DNA of 64,000 bases from positions 61,536 to 125,535 of the forward strand of contig NZ_WBKB01000010.1 in assembly GCF_008831155.1 (NCBI RefSeq). The letters are read 5' to 3'. Position numbers and translations under genes: made by a program. Under the pieces are notes generated by a model. It was not told the DNA's origin. It searched no databases and saw only the letters and a list, made by a program, of their open reading frames with translations. This stretch comes from Gulosibacter chungangensis. GTDB taxonomy: Bacteria; Actinomycetota; Actinomycetes; Actinomycetales; Microbacteriaceae. Shown one piece after another: positions 1-8,305 of this stretch (the stretch's first letter is position 1; each line of letters starts with the position of its first letter).

Positions 1-530
1 TCCAGCGGCGGGTAGAGGTCTTGGTCGGAAAGCGCCGCGCGGGTTGTGCCCTGCCAAGTGACCGGGCCGCCCTTCGCAATCTCAGACCACAACTGCAGTT
101 TTTCTTCGAAGAGGACCTCATAGTCGGACATCGAAAGGCCGTACAGCGGGAAGGATTCGGTAAAGGAGCCGCGACCGACGATGATTTCTGCGCGCCCGCT
201 TGAGATCGCATCCACCGTCGAAAAGCGTTCAAAGACGCGTACCGGGTCGTCGGAGCTCAGCACCGTGACTGCGGAACCGAGCTTGATGCGTTCGGTGGTG
301 GATGCGATGGCCGCCAATACCGTTTCGGGGGACGAGACCGCGTAGTCGCTGCGATGGTGTTCCCCGATGCCGATGAAATCAATCCCTACCTGATCGGCAA
401 GCTGCCCCTGAGCCACCAGATTGCGAATGGTCTGGGCATGGGAGATCTCCTTGCCCTCGAGGTCAACGGAGACATCACCAAAGGTGTCCAAGCCGAGGAC
501 GAGGTCCTCCGCACGAAGCTGTTCGCTCAT
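1..530 (-). CDS. LLM-class flavin-dependent oxidoreductase (3' end cut by window edge)
   Basis: The first 176 or so residues of a bacterial luciferase-like monooxygenase are visible; the C-terminal half lies beyond position 1. Family hallmarks in order are an opening beta strand (LGLDTFGD), the segment DFIGIGEHHRSDYAVSSPE typical of the flavin-binding barrel, then STTERIKLGSAVTVL and RGSFTESFPLYG. Members use reduced FMN (or F420 in some actinobacteria) to oxidise small substrates; neither cofactor choice nor substrate can be read here. The ATG at 530 is preceded by GGAAG at suitable spacing. The gene is divergent from the ATP-grasp remnant at 702. A short palindrome TTTG-CATA-CAAA (557-568) lies in the upstream gap and could be a regulator site, but it is weak. 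Family assignment is firm, function open. Confidence 0.85.
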   Translation of the reverse strand, partial: MSEQLRAEDLVLGLDTFGDVSVDLEGKEISHAQTIRNLVAQGQLADQVGIDFIGIGEHHRSDYAVSSPETVLAAIASTTERIKLGSAVTVLSSDDPVRVFERFSTVDAISSGRAEIIVGRGSFTESFPLYGLSMSDYEVLFEEKLQLWSEIAKGGPVTWQGTTRAALSDQDLYPPL

Positions 531-701
531 TTCTTCACTTCCTACATTTCCTTGCGTTTGCATACAAATACACCAACCTCGGTAGCCATCAAACTATTCC
601 CGCGCGTATTGATTACAAGTTCAGACAAATCCGCAGTTTTGAACTGGATGATCTGGCTAAGCTGTCCCGAGTTGCTTCTCTCGGCCAAAAAGGAGTGCCC
701 C

Positions 702-962
702 ATGCGCGTACTTGTGACCAGCTCTCGAAATACCTTTACCCTCGACATCATCCGAAAGCTCGGCAGCGCGGGCCACACCGTCGTCACCGCTGACACCTAC
801 GAGGGCGCAATCGGCAGCCACTCGCGGTTCATCAAGGCGCACGTAAAGACAGCCTCGCCCACCTTTCCGACACGGGCGCCAATGACTCGGGCCCGTGTGA
901 CACGGACCCAGCGGCACTGCGCCGTTTTGCGCCCTAGCGGAGTAGTGCGGTTTCGAGTTTGA
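702..962 (+). pseudogene. N-terminal remnant of an ATP-grasp enzyme
   Basis: A clear ribosome site (AGGAG, 7 nt upstream) precedes ATG 702. The first 50 or so residues (MRVLVTSSRNTFTLDIIRK, then GHTVVTADTY and GSHSRFIKAHVKTASPTF) read as the opening Rossmann-like pre-ATP-grasp unit of carbamoyl-phosphate-synthase-like ATP-grasp proteins. After about position 858 the frame becomes low-complexity Arg/Thr-rich sequence and stops at 960-962. The ATP-binding and catalytic regions are absent, so the product could not act as a ligase. The downstream neighbour, convergent at 934, is also a partial gene, which suggests a deletion or recombination joined the two. A short functional peptide cannot be excluded but is unlikely. 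Confidence 0.6.
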
Positions 963-1764
963 GCAGGGCTGCGAGCAGTCGGGGCAGCCAAACCGCGGCA
1001 CCGCCGCGCTTCGGCAGGGCGCTCAGCCGAGCACCCTGCCCCGACAGCTTGGCGTGCTGCCCGCGCACCAGCTGCCGCAGCGCGTTCAGGAACGCCATCG
1101 GGTGGAAGTCGAGCGCGCTGTGGCCGTTGGTGATCTCGACGAGCACCGCGTCCGGAGCCGCCTGCTCGACGCGACGCGCAATCTCGATCGGTGTGCGCAA
1201 ATCACGATCACCCGCCAGCAGCAGGACGGGCCAGTCAAAGCGAGCGGCCGCAGCCGTCAAGTCATAGGGCTCTGCGGCGAAACCCGGGTACTGATCGGCA
1301 AGCGGTGCGTAGGTCAGGGCCGGGTCAAGCGGAAGCCCGTCCAGTGTTCCCCCGCAACCGAGCTCCCGAAAACCAATTGTGCCGACCAGATCGAATTCAT
1401 AGATCCCCCGGCACCGCGCGATCGACACGCCACGGGTCGCATACAACTCCAACACTTGCCACGCGAGGCTCCGCCGATGCCGAAGTCGCTCCCGGATAAG
1501 CGGACCGGTGCGGACATAGGCGAGGTTGAAGGCCGGGGAATTGGCTGTGGCGGGCCGGAGCACTTCACGCGAGTGCCGCATCCCGCGCCCGATCGACGCC
1601 ACTCGCCTCAGTAAACGGAACGGCAACGAGATCGAGGGCATGCATCCAGTATCTGCCCTCGCGTACCGCGGCACCTGAACGCGATCAGCCAATTCATCAG
1701 CCTCCCGGGCGATATCAAGCAAGAGTGGGCAGACTTTTCGAGGGCCGAACAATGTGTATTGCAT
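934..1764 (-). pseudogene. C-terminal part of an alpha/beta hydrolase, nucleophile region missing
   Basis: The 276-codon frame shows the cap and C-terminal half of an alpha/beta hydrolase. The catalytic acid strand appears as PVLLLAGDRDLRTP and the catalytic histidine region as VEITNGHSALDFHP, followed by a 60-residue basic tail. No G-x-S-x-G nucleophile elbow and no oxyanion HG motif occur in the first 130 residues, although these normally precede the cap. The start at 1764 has no recognisable ribosome site and the first 30 residues look unrelated to the fold. I read it as a 5'-truncated gene. An alternative is a full-length gene of a divergent family with degenerate active site. Its 3' end faces the ATP-grasp remnant. 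Confidence 0.45.
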
Positions 1765-1766
1765 GT

Positions 1767-1790
1767 GAGTTTCTCAGCGCCGAGAAACTC
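1767..1790. promoter_or_regulatory. Perfect 9-bp inverted repeat upstream of hpaG
   Basis: GAGTTTCTC-N6-GAGAAACTC lies 90 bp before the hpaG fusion gene. There is no T-run on either side, so it is more likely an operator or a processed hairpin than an intrinsic terminator. It could serve the GntR regulator encoded two genes downstream. Confidence 0.4.
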
Positions 1791-1811
1791 CCTCTTGCAA
1801 CGTCCCGACAA

Positions 1812-1832
1812 TCGTATATCATTTCGTATATA
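1812..1832 (+). promoter_or_regulatory. TCGTATAT direct repeat, possible GntR operator and promoter
   Basis: Two copies of TCGTATAT start 12 bp apart, just upstream of hpaG. This AT-rich stretch also holds the best -10-like hexamer (TATCAT, 1817) with a weak TTGCAA 16 bp before it. GTATA-containing sites are typical for FadR-subgroup GntR proteins, and one is encoded in this operon. Assignment is by position and base composition only. Confidence 0.35.
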
Positions 1833-1879
1833 GGGCCGGACTCACCGGCATACACACTGCAACGACGCGAAGGGAAGCC

Positions 1880-3343
1880 ATGTCGATCGACTTCACCGAC
1901 CGTGCTAATCGCCCGGGCAAAATCATTGCCCTCCACCTCAACTACCCCTCACGCATCGAGCAGCGTGGGCGCTCCCCCAAGTTCCCCGGCTACTTCATCA
2001 AGGCCGGCACCTCAATCGCCAACACCGGCGACACCCTCGAACGCCCCAAGGGTACGGAACTGCTCGCCTACGAGGGCGAGATCGCGCTCATCATCGGCGA
2101 GACTTGCCGCCGCGTTAGCCCCGAAGAGGGCTGGTCGAAGGTTTCGGGCATCACCGCAGCCAACGACTGGGGCCTCTACGACCTCCGTCACGCCGACAAG
2201 GGCTCGAATATCAAGAACAAGTCGGGCGACGGCTTCACCCCGCTCGGCCCCGAGGTCATCCCGGCCGAGGGTCTGGATCCCAAGGCACTGCGCGTGCGCA
2301 CCTGGGTCAACGGCACGATCGTGCAGGACGATGACACCTCCGGTCTCGTCTTCCCCTTCGGTCAGCTCGTGGCCGATCTCTCGCAGCTGATGACCCTCGA
2401 AGAAGGCGACATCATCCTCACCGGCACCCCGGCCGGTTCCTCGGTTGCCCAGCCCGGCGACGTTGTCGAGGTTGAGGTGGATGCACCCACCGCTCCGGGT
2501 GCACCGTCGACCGGTCGCCTGGTAACCAAGGTTGTCGAGTCGGAATACGAAATGGCCGCCTTCGGCGCGCAGCCGCAGGTCGACGACAAGCAGCGCGAAG
2601 AAGCCTGGGGCTCTCGCGAGGCGGCGGGCCTGCCCGCCGAGCGCAGCACCATCACCGATGAGCTGCGTGCCAAGGTCGAAGAAGTGGCCGTGGCCACCCT
2701 CTCGGCAGAGCTGCGCAAGCGCGGCCTCAACAACGTGTCGATCGACGGGCCGACCCTGAACCACAAGGGCCGCCGCATCCTCGGCTACGCCAAGACCCTC
2801 CGCTACGTCCCGAACCGCGAAGACCTCTTCAAGAAGTTCGGCGGCGGCTACAACGCGCAGAAGCAGGCGATGGACTCGGTACAGCCCGACGACGTCGTCG
2901 TAATGGAAGCTCGCGGCGAAAAGGGCACCGGCACCCTCGGTGACGTCCTCGCGCTGCGCGCCCAGGTGCTCGGCGCGACCGGCATCATCACCGACGGTGG
3001 CGTGCGCGACTCCTCCGCAGTTAACGCGCTCGACATCCCCGTCTACTCGAACAGCTCGCACCCGGCGGTGCTCGGCCGCCGCCACGTGCCCTGGGAAGTT
3101 GACGGCACGATCGCGTGCGGTGGCACCACCGTGCAGCCCGGCGACATCATCGTCGGGGACGACGACGGCGTCATCGTCATCCCACCCGCACTCTTCGAAG
3201 AGGTCGTAGATGCGGCCTACGAGAAGGAGCAGGAGGATGCTTGGGTCTTCGAGCAGGTCAAGGCCGGCAACAAGGTCCAGGGGCTCTTCCCGCCAACCGG
3301 TGAATGGCGCGAAAAGTTCGAAGCGTGGAAGCAGTCGCGATGA
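1880..3343 (+). CDS. hpaG: HpaG-type FAH isomerase/decarboxylase fused to an RraA-like domain
   Basis: This 487-residue protein joins two enzymes. Residues 1 to about 235 are a fumarylacetoacetate-hydrolase fold with metal ligands E-x-E (YEGEIALIIG) and Asp (AANDWGLYDLR) and the motif GDIILTGTPAGS. By context this is the HpaG function: decarboxylation of 5-oxo-pent-3-ene-1,2,5-tricarboxylate and isomerisation of the product in homoprotocatechuate breakdown. Residues 265-487 are RraA-like (GDVLALRAQVLGATGIITDG, GVRDS, then GDIIVGDDDGVIVIP), the family of 4-hydroxy-4-methyl-2-oxoglutarate aldolase/oxaloacetate decarboxylase. E. coli HpaG is instead a tandem of two FAH domains. The RraA part could take over the decarboxylase or a pyruvate-forming step. 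It leads the operon with gntR, hpaE and hpaD; the stop overlaps the next start. Confidence 0.85.
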   Translation: MSIDFTDRANRPGKIIALHLNYPSRIEQRGRSPKFPGYFIKAGTSIANTGDTLERPKGTELLAYEGEIALIIGETCRRVSPEEGWSKVSGITAANDWGLYDLRHADKGSNIKNKSGDGFTPLGPEVIPAEGLDPKALRVRTWVNGTIVQDDDTSGLVFPFGQLVADLSQLMTLEEGDIILTGTPAGSSVAQPGDVVEVEVDAPTAPGAPSTGRLVTKVVESEYEMAAFGAQPQVDDKQREEAWGSREAAGLPAERSTITDELRAKVEEVAVATLSAELRKRGLNNVSIDGPTLNHKGRRILGYAKTLRYVPNREDLFKKFGGGYNAQKQAMDSVQPDDVVVMEARGEKGTGTLGDVLALRAQVLGATGIITDGGVRDSSAVNALDIPVYSNSSHPAVLGRRHVPWEVDGTIACGGTTVQPGDIIVGDDDGVIVIPPALFEEVVDAAYEKEQEDAWVFEQVKAGNKVQGLFPPTGEWREKFEAWKQSR

Positions 3344-4029
3344 GTGCAGCAGCATCGGCCGCAACCGAGATTCCGAAGTCGCAGCAGGCCTATAACTACC
3401 TGCGCGAGCGGATCACCTCGGGTGCGTTTGGCCCCGGTTACCGTCTGGTGCTGGGCCAAATCGCAATGGAGCTCGGTTTCTCGACCGTGCCCGTTCGCGA
3501 AGCCATCCGGATGCTTGAAGCCGAAGGGGTGGTCACTTTCGTCCACAATGTGGGCGCCCAGGTGACCATGCTCAACAGCGATGTCTACCACGAAACGATG
3601 GAGACCCTGAGCCTCGTGGAAGGCTTTGCGACGGCGAAGTCTGCACCGCACCTGACCGCATCCGAACTCTCCGAAGCCCGCGAGATCAACGCCAAGATGC
3701 GTGAGCTCACCGAATCCCCGCAACTGAATGCGGCCGAGTTCACGAAGCTCAACCGGCAGTTCCACGCGGTGCTGTTCCAGCACTGTGACAACTCGCACGT
3801 GTCCGATCTGGTCCGCCGCGGCTGGCACCGCCTCGAAACCATGCGTGAATCTTCCTTCTCGTATGTCCCGGGACGCTCCACCGACTCGGTGGCTGAACAT
3901 GAGGCACTCATCGCGCTCATCGAATCGGGTGCCAGCGAGGCAGAAGTCGAGACGCAGGCCCGGCAACACCGGCTCAACACCATGCACGTGGTGCTTGCCA
4001 CACTCGAAGAAAAAGAAGCAAAGCGCTAG
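3340..4029 (+). CDS. GntR family (FadR/VanR subgroup) transcriptional regulator
   Basis: A 229-residue regulator with an N-terminal winged helix (residues 10-75: QAYNYLRERITSGAFGPG, then VPVREAIRMLEAEG) and an all-helical FCD ligand domain. The domain carries the usual metal or ligand residues (NRQFHAVLFQHCDN and a late EHEALIALIESG). The ATG at 3340 overlaps the hpaG stop by 4 bp (ATGA), so translation is coupled; an in-frame ATG at 3304 would extend into hpaG and is less likely. Its place inside the hpa operon suggests it senses homoprotocatechuate or a ring-cleavage product. Candidate sites are the GAGTTTCTC palindrome (1767) and the TCGTATAT repeat (1812). It resembles in layout the second GntR at 56160, including the RQHEVNT/RQHRLNT segment near the C-terminus. 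Confidence 0.85.
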   Translation: MSAAASAATEIPKSQQAYNYLRERITSGAFGPGYRLVLGQIAMELGFSTVPVREAIRMLEAEGVVTFVHNVGAQVTMLNSDVYHETMETLSLVEGFATAKSAPHLTASELSEAREINAKMRELTESPQLNAAEFTKLNRQFHAVLFQHCDNSHVSDLVRRGWHRLETMRESSFSYVPGRSTDSVAEHEALIALIESGASEAEVETQARQHRLNTMHVVLATLEEKEAKR

Positions 4030-4086
4030 CGCATTCGTCTCCAACCCAATCTTTATTTCCCAAACCACTACCGTAAGGAAAATCAC

Positions 4087-5580
4087 ATGACTAATCGTCC
4101 CGCTGATCTCCCCAAGCACATCCAGCTCTACATCGACGGCGAATTCGTCGATGCAGCTTCGGGCAAGACCTTCGACGTCATCAACCCCGCAACCAACGAG
4201 ACGTACATGACCGCTGCTTCGGGTGACAAGGAAGACGTTGACCGCGCCGTTGCCGCTGCAAAGCACGCATTCGACGAGGGACCCTGGTCGAAGATGCTGA
4301 ACCGTGAGCGTTCGCGCATCCTGCACAAGATCGCCGATGTCGTTGAGTCGCGTGACGAAGAGCTCGCCCTCATCGAGAGCTGGGACTCGGGCCTGCCGAT
4401 CACCCAGGCAAAGGGTCAGGCGCGTCGTGCCGCCGAGAACTTTCGCTTCTTCGCTGACCTTATCGTCGCGCAGCACGACAACGCCTTCCGCGTTCCGGGC
4501 CGTCAGATCAACTACGTGAACCGCAAGCCGATCGGTGTTGCTGGTCTCATCACCCCGTGGAACGTTCCGTTCATGCAGGAATCGTGGAAGCTTGCTCCCG
4601 CGATCGCAACCGGTAACAGCGTTGTCCTGAAGCCCGCCAGCTACACCCCGCTCTCGGCTGCACTGTGGCCGGAGATCTTCGAAGAGGCAGGCCTCCCCAA
4701 GGGTGTCTTCAACCTCATCCTCGGCGGCGGTGGCACCGCTGGTGATGCACTCGTCAAGCACCCGGATGTGCCCCTCATTTCGTTCACCGGTGACAGTTCG
4801 ACCGGTGCACAGATCTCGACGAACGCTGCTCCCCTGCTCAAGGGCCTCTCGCTCGAGCTCGGTGGCAAGAGCCCGTCGGTCGTCTTCGCTGACGCCGACC
4901 TCGAAGAGGCCCTCGACGCCACGGTATTCAGCGTTTTCAGCCTGAACGGCGAGCGTTGCACCGCAGGTTCGCGTGTGCTTGTTCAGCGCGACATCTACGA
5001 CGACTTCATCGAGCGCTTCGCTGAGCGTGCGAAGAACATCGTTGTCGGTGTTCCCGAAGACCCCAAGACCGAGGTTGGCGCACTCGTGCACCCGTCGCAC
5101 TTCGACAAGGTCATGGAGTACATCGAAATCGGTAAGGGCGAAGGTCGTCTCCTTGCCGGTGGTGGCCGACCCGAAGGCTTCCCCGAGGGCACCTACGTGG
5201 CTCCGACCGTCTTCGTCGACGTCAAGCCGGATGCACGCATCTTCCAGGAAGAGATCTTCGGCCCGGTCGTTGCGATCACCCCGTTCGACACCGACGAAGA
5301 AGCGCTCGAGCTCGCGAACAACACCAAGTACGGCCTCGCAGCCTACGTCTGGACCTCGAACCTCAAGCGTGCGCACAACTTCGCACACGCAATTGAGTCG
5401 GGCATGGTTTGGCTGAACTCGAACAACGTTCGTGACCTCCGCACCCCGTTCGGTGGTGTGAAGGCTTCGGGCCTCGGCCGTGAAGGTGGCTACCGCTCGG
5501 TGGACTTCTACACGACCCAGCAGAACATCCAGGTCACGCTCAACGAGGCACACAGCCCCCGTTTCGGCGCTGGCAAGTAA
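4087..5580 (+). CDS. hpaE: 5-carboxymethyl-2-hydroxymuconate semialdehyde dehydrogenase
   Basis: A 497-residue NAD-dependent aldehyde dehydrogenase of normal family length. Landmarks are the Rossmann region (TPWNVPFMQESWKLAPAIA), the general base Glu in LELGGKSPSVVF, the catalytic Cys in NGERCTAGSR, and the C-terminal EIFGPVVAI and FGGVKASGLGREGG motifs. The family alone does not fix the substrate. Position between hpaG/gntR and hpaD, which makes the semialdehyde, identifies it as HpaE, which oxidises the ring-fission semialdehyde to the acid. Start 4087 has a good ribosome site (AAGGAAAA). It is 57 bp after gntR and 41 bp before hpaD. A betaine- or other aldehyde dehydrogenase is the alternative but does not fit the context. 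Confidence 0.88.
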   Translation: MTNRPADLPKHIQLYIDGEFVDAASGKTFDVINPATNETYMTAASGDKEDVDRAVAAAKHAFDEGPWSKMLNRERSRILHKIADVVESRDEELALIESWDSGLPITQAKGQARRAAENFRFFADLIVAQHDNAFRVPGRQINYVNRKPIGVAGLITPWNVPFMQESWKLAPAIATGNSVVLKPASYTPLSAALWPEIFEEAGLPKGVFNLILGGGGTAGDALVKHPDVPLISFTGDSSTGAQISTNAAPLLKGLSLELGGKSPSVVFADADLEEALDATVFSVFSLNGERCTAGSRVLVQRDIYDDFIERFAERAKNIVVGVPEDPKTEVGALVHPSHFDKVMEYIEIGKGEGRLLAGGGRPEGFPEGTYVAPTVFVDVKPDARIFQEEIFGPVVAITPFDTDEEALELANNTKYGLAAYVWTSNLKRAHNFAHAIESGMVWLNSNNVRDLRTPFGGVKASGLGREGGYRSVDFYTTQQNIQVTLNEAHSPRFGAGK

Positions 5581-5621
5581 ACCCAAAACCCCCTTTCCGT
5601 AATTTCAAGGAAGAAGCAACT

Positions 5622-6764
5622 ATGTCTGCATTCAAGGAAGAAGACCGCACTTCATCCGGCTTCTATGTCACCAAGGAAGCTCCGATCGAGCCTTCGAACC
5701 CGATCCCGACCCCCAAGGCCGAGGCTCCGGACATCCTCCGCTGCGCATACATGGAGCTCGTGGTCACCGACCTCGCTGCCTCGCGTGAGTTCTACGTCGA
5801 CATTCTCGGCCTGACCGTCACCGAAGAAGACGATGAGCGCATCTACCTGCGTTCGCTCGAGGAGTTCATCCACCACAACCTCGTGCTCACCAAGGGCCCG
5901 GTTGCCGCCGTTGCTGCGTTCTCGTACCGCGTGCGCAGCAATGAAGAACTCGACAAGGCTGTTGCCTTCTACGAGGAGCTCGGCTGCCGCGTAGAGCGCA
6001 AGAAGGACGGCTTCGTCAAGGGCATCGGCGACTCGGTTCGCGTGGTGGACCCGCTGGGCTTCCCCTACGAGTTCTTCTACGAGACCGAGCACGTTGAGCG
6101 TCTCGCGTGGCGCTACGACCTGTACACCCCCGGTGCACTGGTCCGCCTCGACCACTTCAACCAGATGACCCCGGACGTTCCCCGTGCGGTTCGCCACCTC
6201 CAGGACCTCGGCTTCCGCGTGACCGAGGACATCCAGGACAAGGAAGGCACCGTCTACGCCGCGTGGATGCGCCGCAAGCCCACCGTGCACGACACCGCGA
6301 CCACCGGTGGCGACGGCCCCCGCATGCACCACGTTGCGTTCTCGACCCACGAGAAGCACAACATCCTCGCAATCTGCGACAAGCTCGGTGCCCTGCGCCG
6401 CTCGGACGCCATCGAGCGTGGCCCCGGCCGCCACGGTGTCTCGAACGCGTTCTACCTCTACCTGCGTGACCCGGACGGGCACCGCGTAGAGATCTACACG
6501 CAGGACTACTACACCGGCGACCCCGACAACCCCGTGGTCACCTGGGATGTGCACGACAACCAGCGTCGTGACTGGTGGGGCAACCCGGTTGTACCTTCCT
6601 GGTACACCGAGGGCTCGCTCGTCCTCGACCTCGACGGCAACCCGCAGGAAGTCATCGCCCGCACCGACGCCTCGGAGATGGCGAAGACCATCGGCGCTGA
6701 CGGCTTCTCATACACCCGTGATGGCGACGAGACCAAGGGCTTCAAGCTGGGTAACCAGCTCTAG
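5622..6764 (+). CDS. hpaD: Homoprotocatechuate (3,4-dihydroxyphenylacetate) 2,3-dioxygenase
   Basis: A 380-residue extradiol dioxygenase of the vicinal-oxygen-chelate fold, close in length and sequence pattern to the Fe(II) enzyme of Brevibacterium fuscum. The N-terminal module (DILRCAYMELVVTDLAASRE, then EEFIHHNLVLTKGPVAA) is structural. The C-terminal module carries the 2-His-1-Glu metal site: His in VRLDHFNQMTPDV, His in MHHVAFSTHEKHN, and Glu in RVEIYTQDYYTGD. RGPGRHGVSNAFYLY and DNQRRDWWGNPVVPSWYTE are further family signatures. It opens the catechol ring next to the hydroxyl to give 5-carboxymethyl-2-hydroxymuconate semialdehyde, the HpaE substrate. Start has AAGGAAG 8 nt upstream. It is the last gene of the operon and is followed by a strong terminator at 6787. 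Confidence 0.95.
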   Translation: MSAFKEEDRTSSGFYVTKEAPIEPSNPIPTPKAEAPDILRCAYMELVVTDLAASREFYVDILGLTVTEEDDERIYLRSLEEFIHHNLVLTKGPVAAVAAFSYRVRSNEELDKAVAFYEELGCRVERKKDGFVKGIGDSVRVVDPLGFPYEFFYETEHVERLAWRYDLYTPGALVRLDHFNQMTPDVPRAVRHLQDLGFRVTEDIQDKEGTVYAAWMRRKPTVHDTATTGGDGPRMHHVAFSTHEKHNILAICDKLGALRRSDAIERGPGRHGVSNAFYLYLRDPDGHRVEIYTQDYYTGDPDNPVVTWDVHDNQRRDWWGNPVVPSWYTEGSLVLDLDGNPQEVIARTDASEMAKTIGADGFSYTRDGDETKGFKLGNQL

Positions 6765-6773
6765 GCCACAGGT

Positions 6774-8006
6774 TTAGTCACCTGCCGCCGCGGGGCGTGA
6801 TTTCGGCACACTGTCGAGATCACGCCCCGCGGCTTTTTCCGCGCGCCGCATCAGGGCAATCGCAACGCTCGCAAGAATCGCAATCGCGGCGACCACAAAG
6901 AGCGTGCCCGGCAGCACCGCGACGCCATTGCGTTCGATCTGCACTCCTACCAGCCACGGCGTCAATGCCTGCCCGATCATGGAACCGGCGACCACCCACG
7001 CAAAGCGATGACCGGTGGCGTGCTCTGTCCCTGCCAGCCAGGTGAGCCCGTTCGGGAAAATCGGCCCGATGAAGAACCCGCACAGGGCGAAGGCGAGGAT
7101 GCCAAAATCGGGATGCAGCGCGAGTAGCAGCGAGGCTGCCATCCCCACGCAGCTTGCGATCACGAGCGCCGGGATCGCAATAACGCGCGTCAGTGCGGCA
7201 GCGGCGAAGCGCCCGACCACCATGGCGAGCCAGTAGCCCGAGGTTGCCATCGCCGCGGAATCCGCGCTCACCCCGTGCCCCTGCAGGAAGCTCGGTTCCC
7301 AACTCCCAATGCCCGATTGCACCCCAAAGTGGGTCACATAGAGCGCCACGAATGCGGTGATAATCGCGGGGCCGAACCCGAGTCGCAGCTTGGTCTTGCG
7401 AGGAGCGTCGTGACGTTCCTCGGATGCTGCTTCTGCATCCACCGGAGTCGGCCGCGGCTGCAGGCCGCGCATAGTCAGCAGAGCCACAAAGACTGCCAGC
7501 CCGGCGGCGAGGAACACGTAGGGATACGAGCCCACCCCGATGACCGAGAGCACCGCCGGAGAAATCACGGTACCGATGCCGAAACAGCCGTGGGCCACGT
7601 TCACCAAGGCGGGGCCGCGCTTGCCAGTACCCATAATGAGCAGCTGCGTAATCAGCACGTCAATGCCACCGAGCCCAAACCCGGCGACCGTGGCGGCGGC
7701 AAGAAACAGCGGCCAGGTCGGCGCGAGCGCGAGCCCGATTGATCCGATCACCATCAGCCCGAGCGCCAATTGCATCGTGAGGCGGTTGCCAAGTCGCGGC
7801 AGCACCACCGGTGCCGCAAGAATTCCCAACACCGCAGCACCGGATTGAAACGCCAAACCGAGGCCGGCGATGCTCTCACTCACCCCAAAGTGGGACTGAA
7901 ACGTTGAAATCACCGGCCCGTAGGTGGCTAGTAGCAACCCGATCGAGACCATCCCAAGCAAGCAACCGAGGATCGCACTCGGGCGGAAGAGCGTAGGTGA
8001 GGACAT
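6774..8006 (-). CDS. MFS transporter, 12 transmembrane segments
   Basis: A 410-residue major facilitator protein with 12 predicted hydrophobic spans. It begins LGCLLGMVSIGLLLATYG. A charged cytoplasmic loop after helix 6 (about residues 190-212, EERHDAPRKTKLR) is followed by six more spans and a short hydrophilic tail. No motif reveals the substrate. It is convergent with the homoprotocatechuate operon, so a role in aromatic uptake or efflux is possible but not shown. ATG 8006 is followed directly by a plausible signal-anchor helix; the upstream ribosome site is weak (AAG). Its last 16 codons also form the terminator of hpaD. Confidence 0.8.
   Translation of the reverse strand: MSSPTLFRPSAILGCLLGMVSIGLLLATYGPVISTFQSHFGVSESIAGLGLAFQSGAAVLGILAAPVVLPRLGNRLTMQLALGLMVIGSIGLALAPTWPLFLAAATVAGFGLGGIDVLITQLLIMGTGKRGPALVNVAHGCFGIGTVISPAVLSVIGVGSYPYVFLAAGLAVFVALLTMRGLQPRPTPVDAEAASEERHDAPRKTKLRLGFGPAIITAFVALYVTHFGVQSGIGSWEPSFLQGHGVSADSAAMATSGYWLAMVVGRFAAAALTRVIAIPALVIASCVGMAASLLLALHPDFGILAFALCGFFIGPIFPNGLTWLAGTEHATGHRFAWVVAGSMIGQALTPWLVGVQIERNGVAVLPGTLFVVAAIAILASVAIALMRRAEKAAGRDLDSVPKSRPAAAGD
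6787..6838 (+). terminator. Intrinsic terminator of the hpaG-hpaD operon, inside the convergent gene
   Basis: Fifteen-bp perfect arms (GCCGCGGGGCGTGAT at 6787-6801, its complement at 6819-6833) enclose a 17-nt loop and are followed by CTTTTTCC on the plus strand. It lies 23 bp after the hpaD stop but wholly within the last codons of the convergent MFS gene (6774-8006), so one sequence serves as terminator and as protein code. Confidence 0.8.
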
Positions 8007-8305
8007 AAGGACTTAGCCTAGTTCGACCTGCTAGGTCTCCCCCCATTAAATGAATTTGCAACGACCTGAATCACTAAATTGAAGCGGTTGCGCACGGGAG
8101 CATCTGGGCACTTCGATTCTGTTTGAGATTCAGAACCATCCTCTAGTCTGGGGTTTTCTGACGGATGGTACGCGCCCGAGTGATTCCCCTTAATGCAAGT
8201 AATGAAACCCCGTCATTTTTTTGTGTTGTCCTGGCAAACCGCTTTCTAGCCTGAAGATATCCCGCAAGTTGCGATCCAGATTCGTCTTGAAAGCGTGATT
8301 TATCA

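Noticed and set aside
557..568. TTTG-CATA-CAAA palindrome before the LLM oxidoreductase gene as a regulator site
   Set aside because: Arms of four bases are too short to separate from chance without further copies.
3217..5586. A 789-codon open frame on the minus strand opposite gntR and hpaE
   Set aside because: It is antisense to recognisable GntR and aldehyde dehydrogenase genes, has no family pattern, and arises from GC-rich codon bias of the real genes.
8007..8305. Search for a small gene or riboswitch in the AT-richer gap before the thioester-domain gene
   Set aside because: No frame with a ribosome site, no tRNA-like or known aptamer pattern; only weak hairpins were seen.
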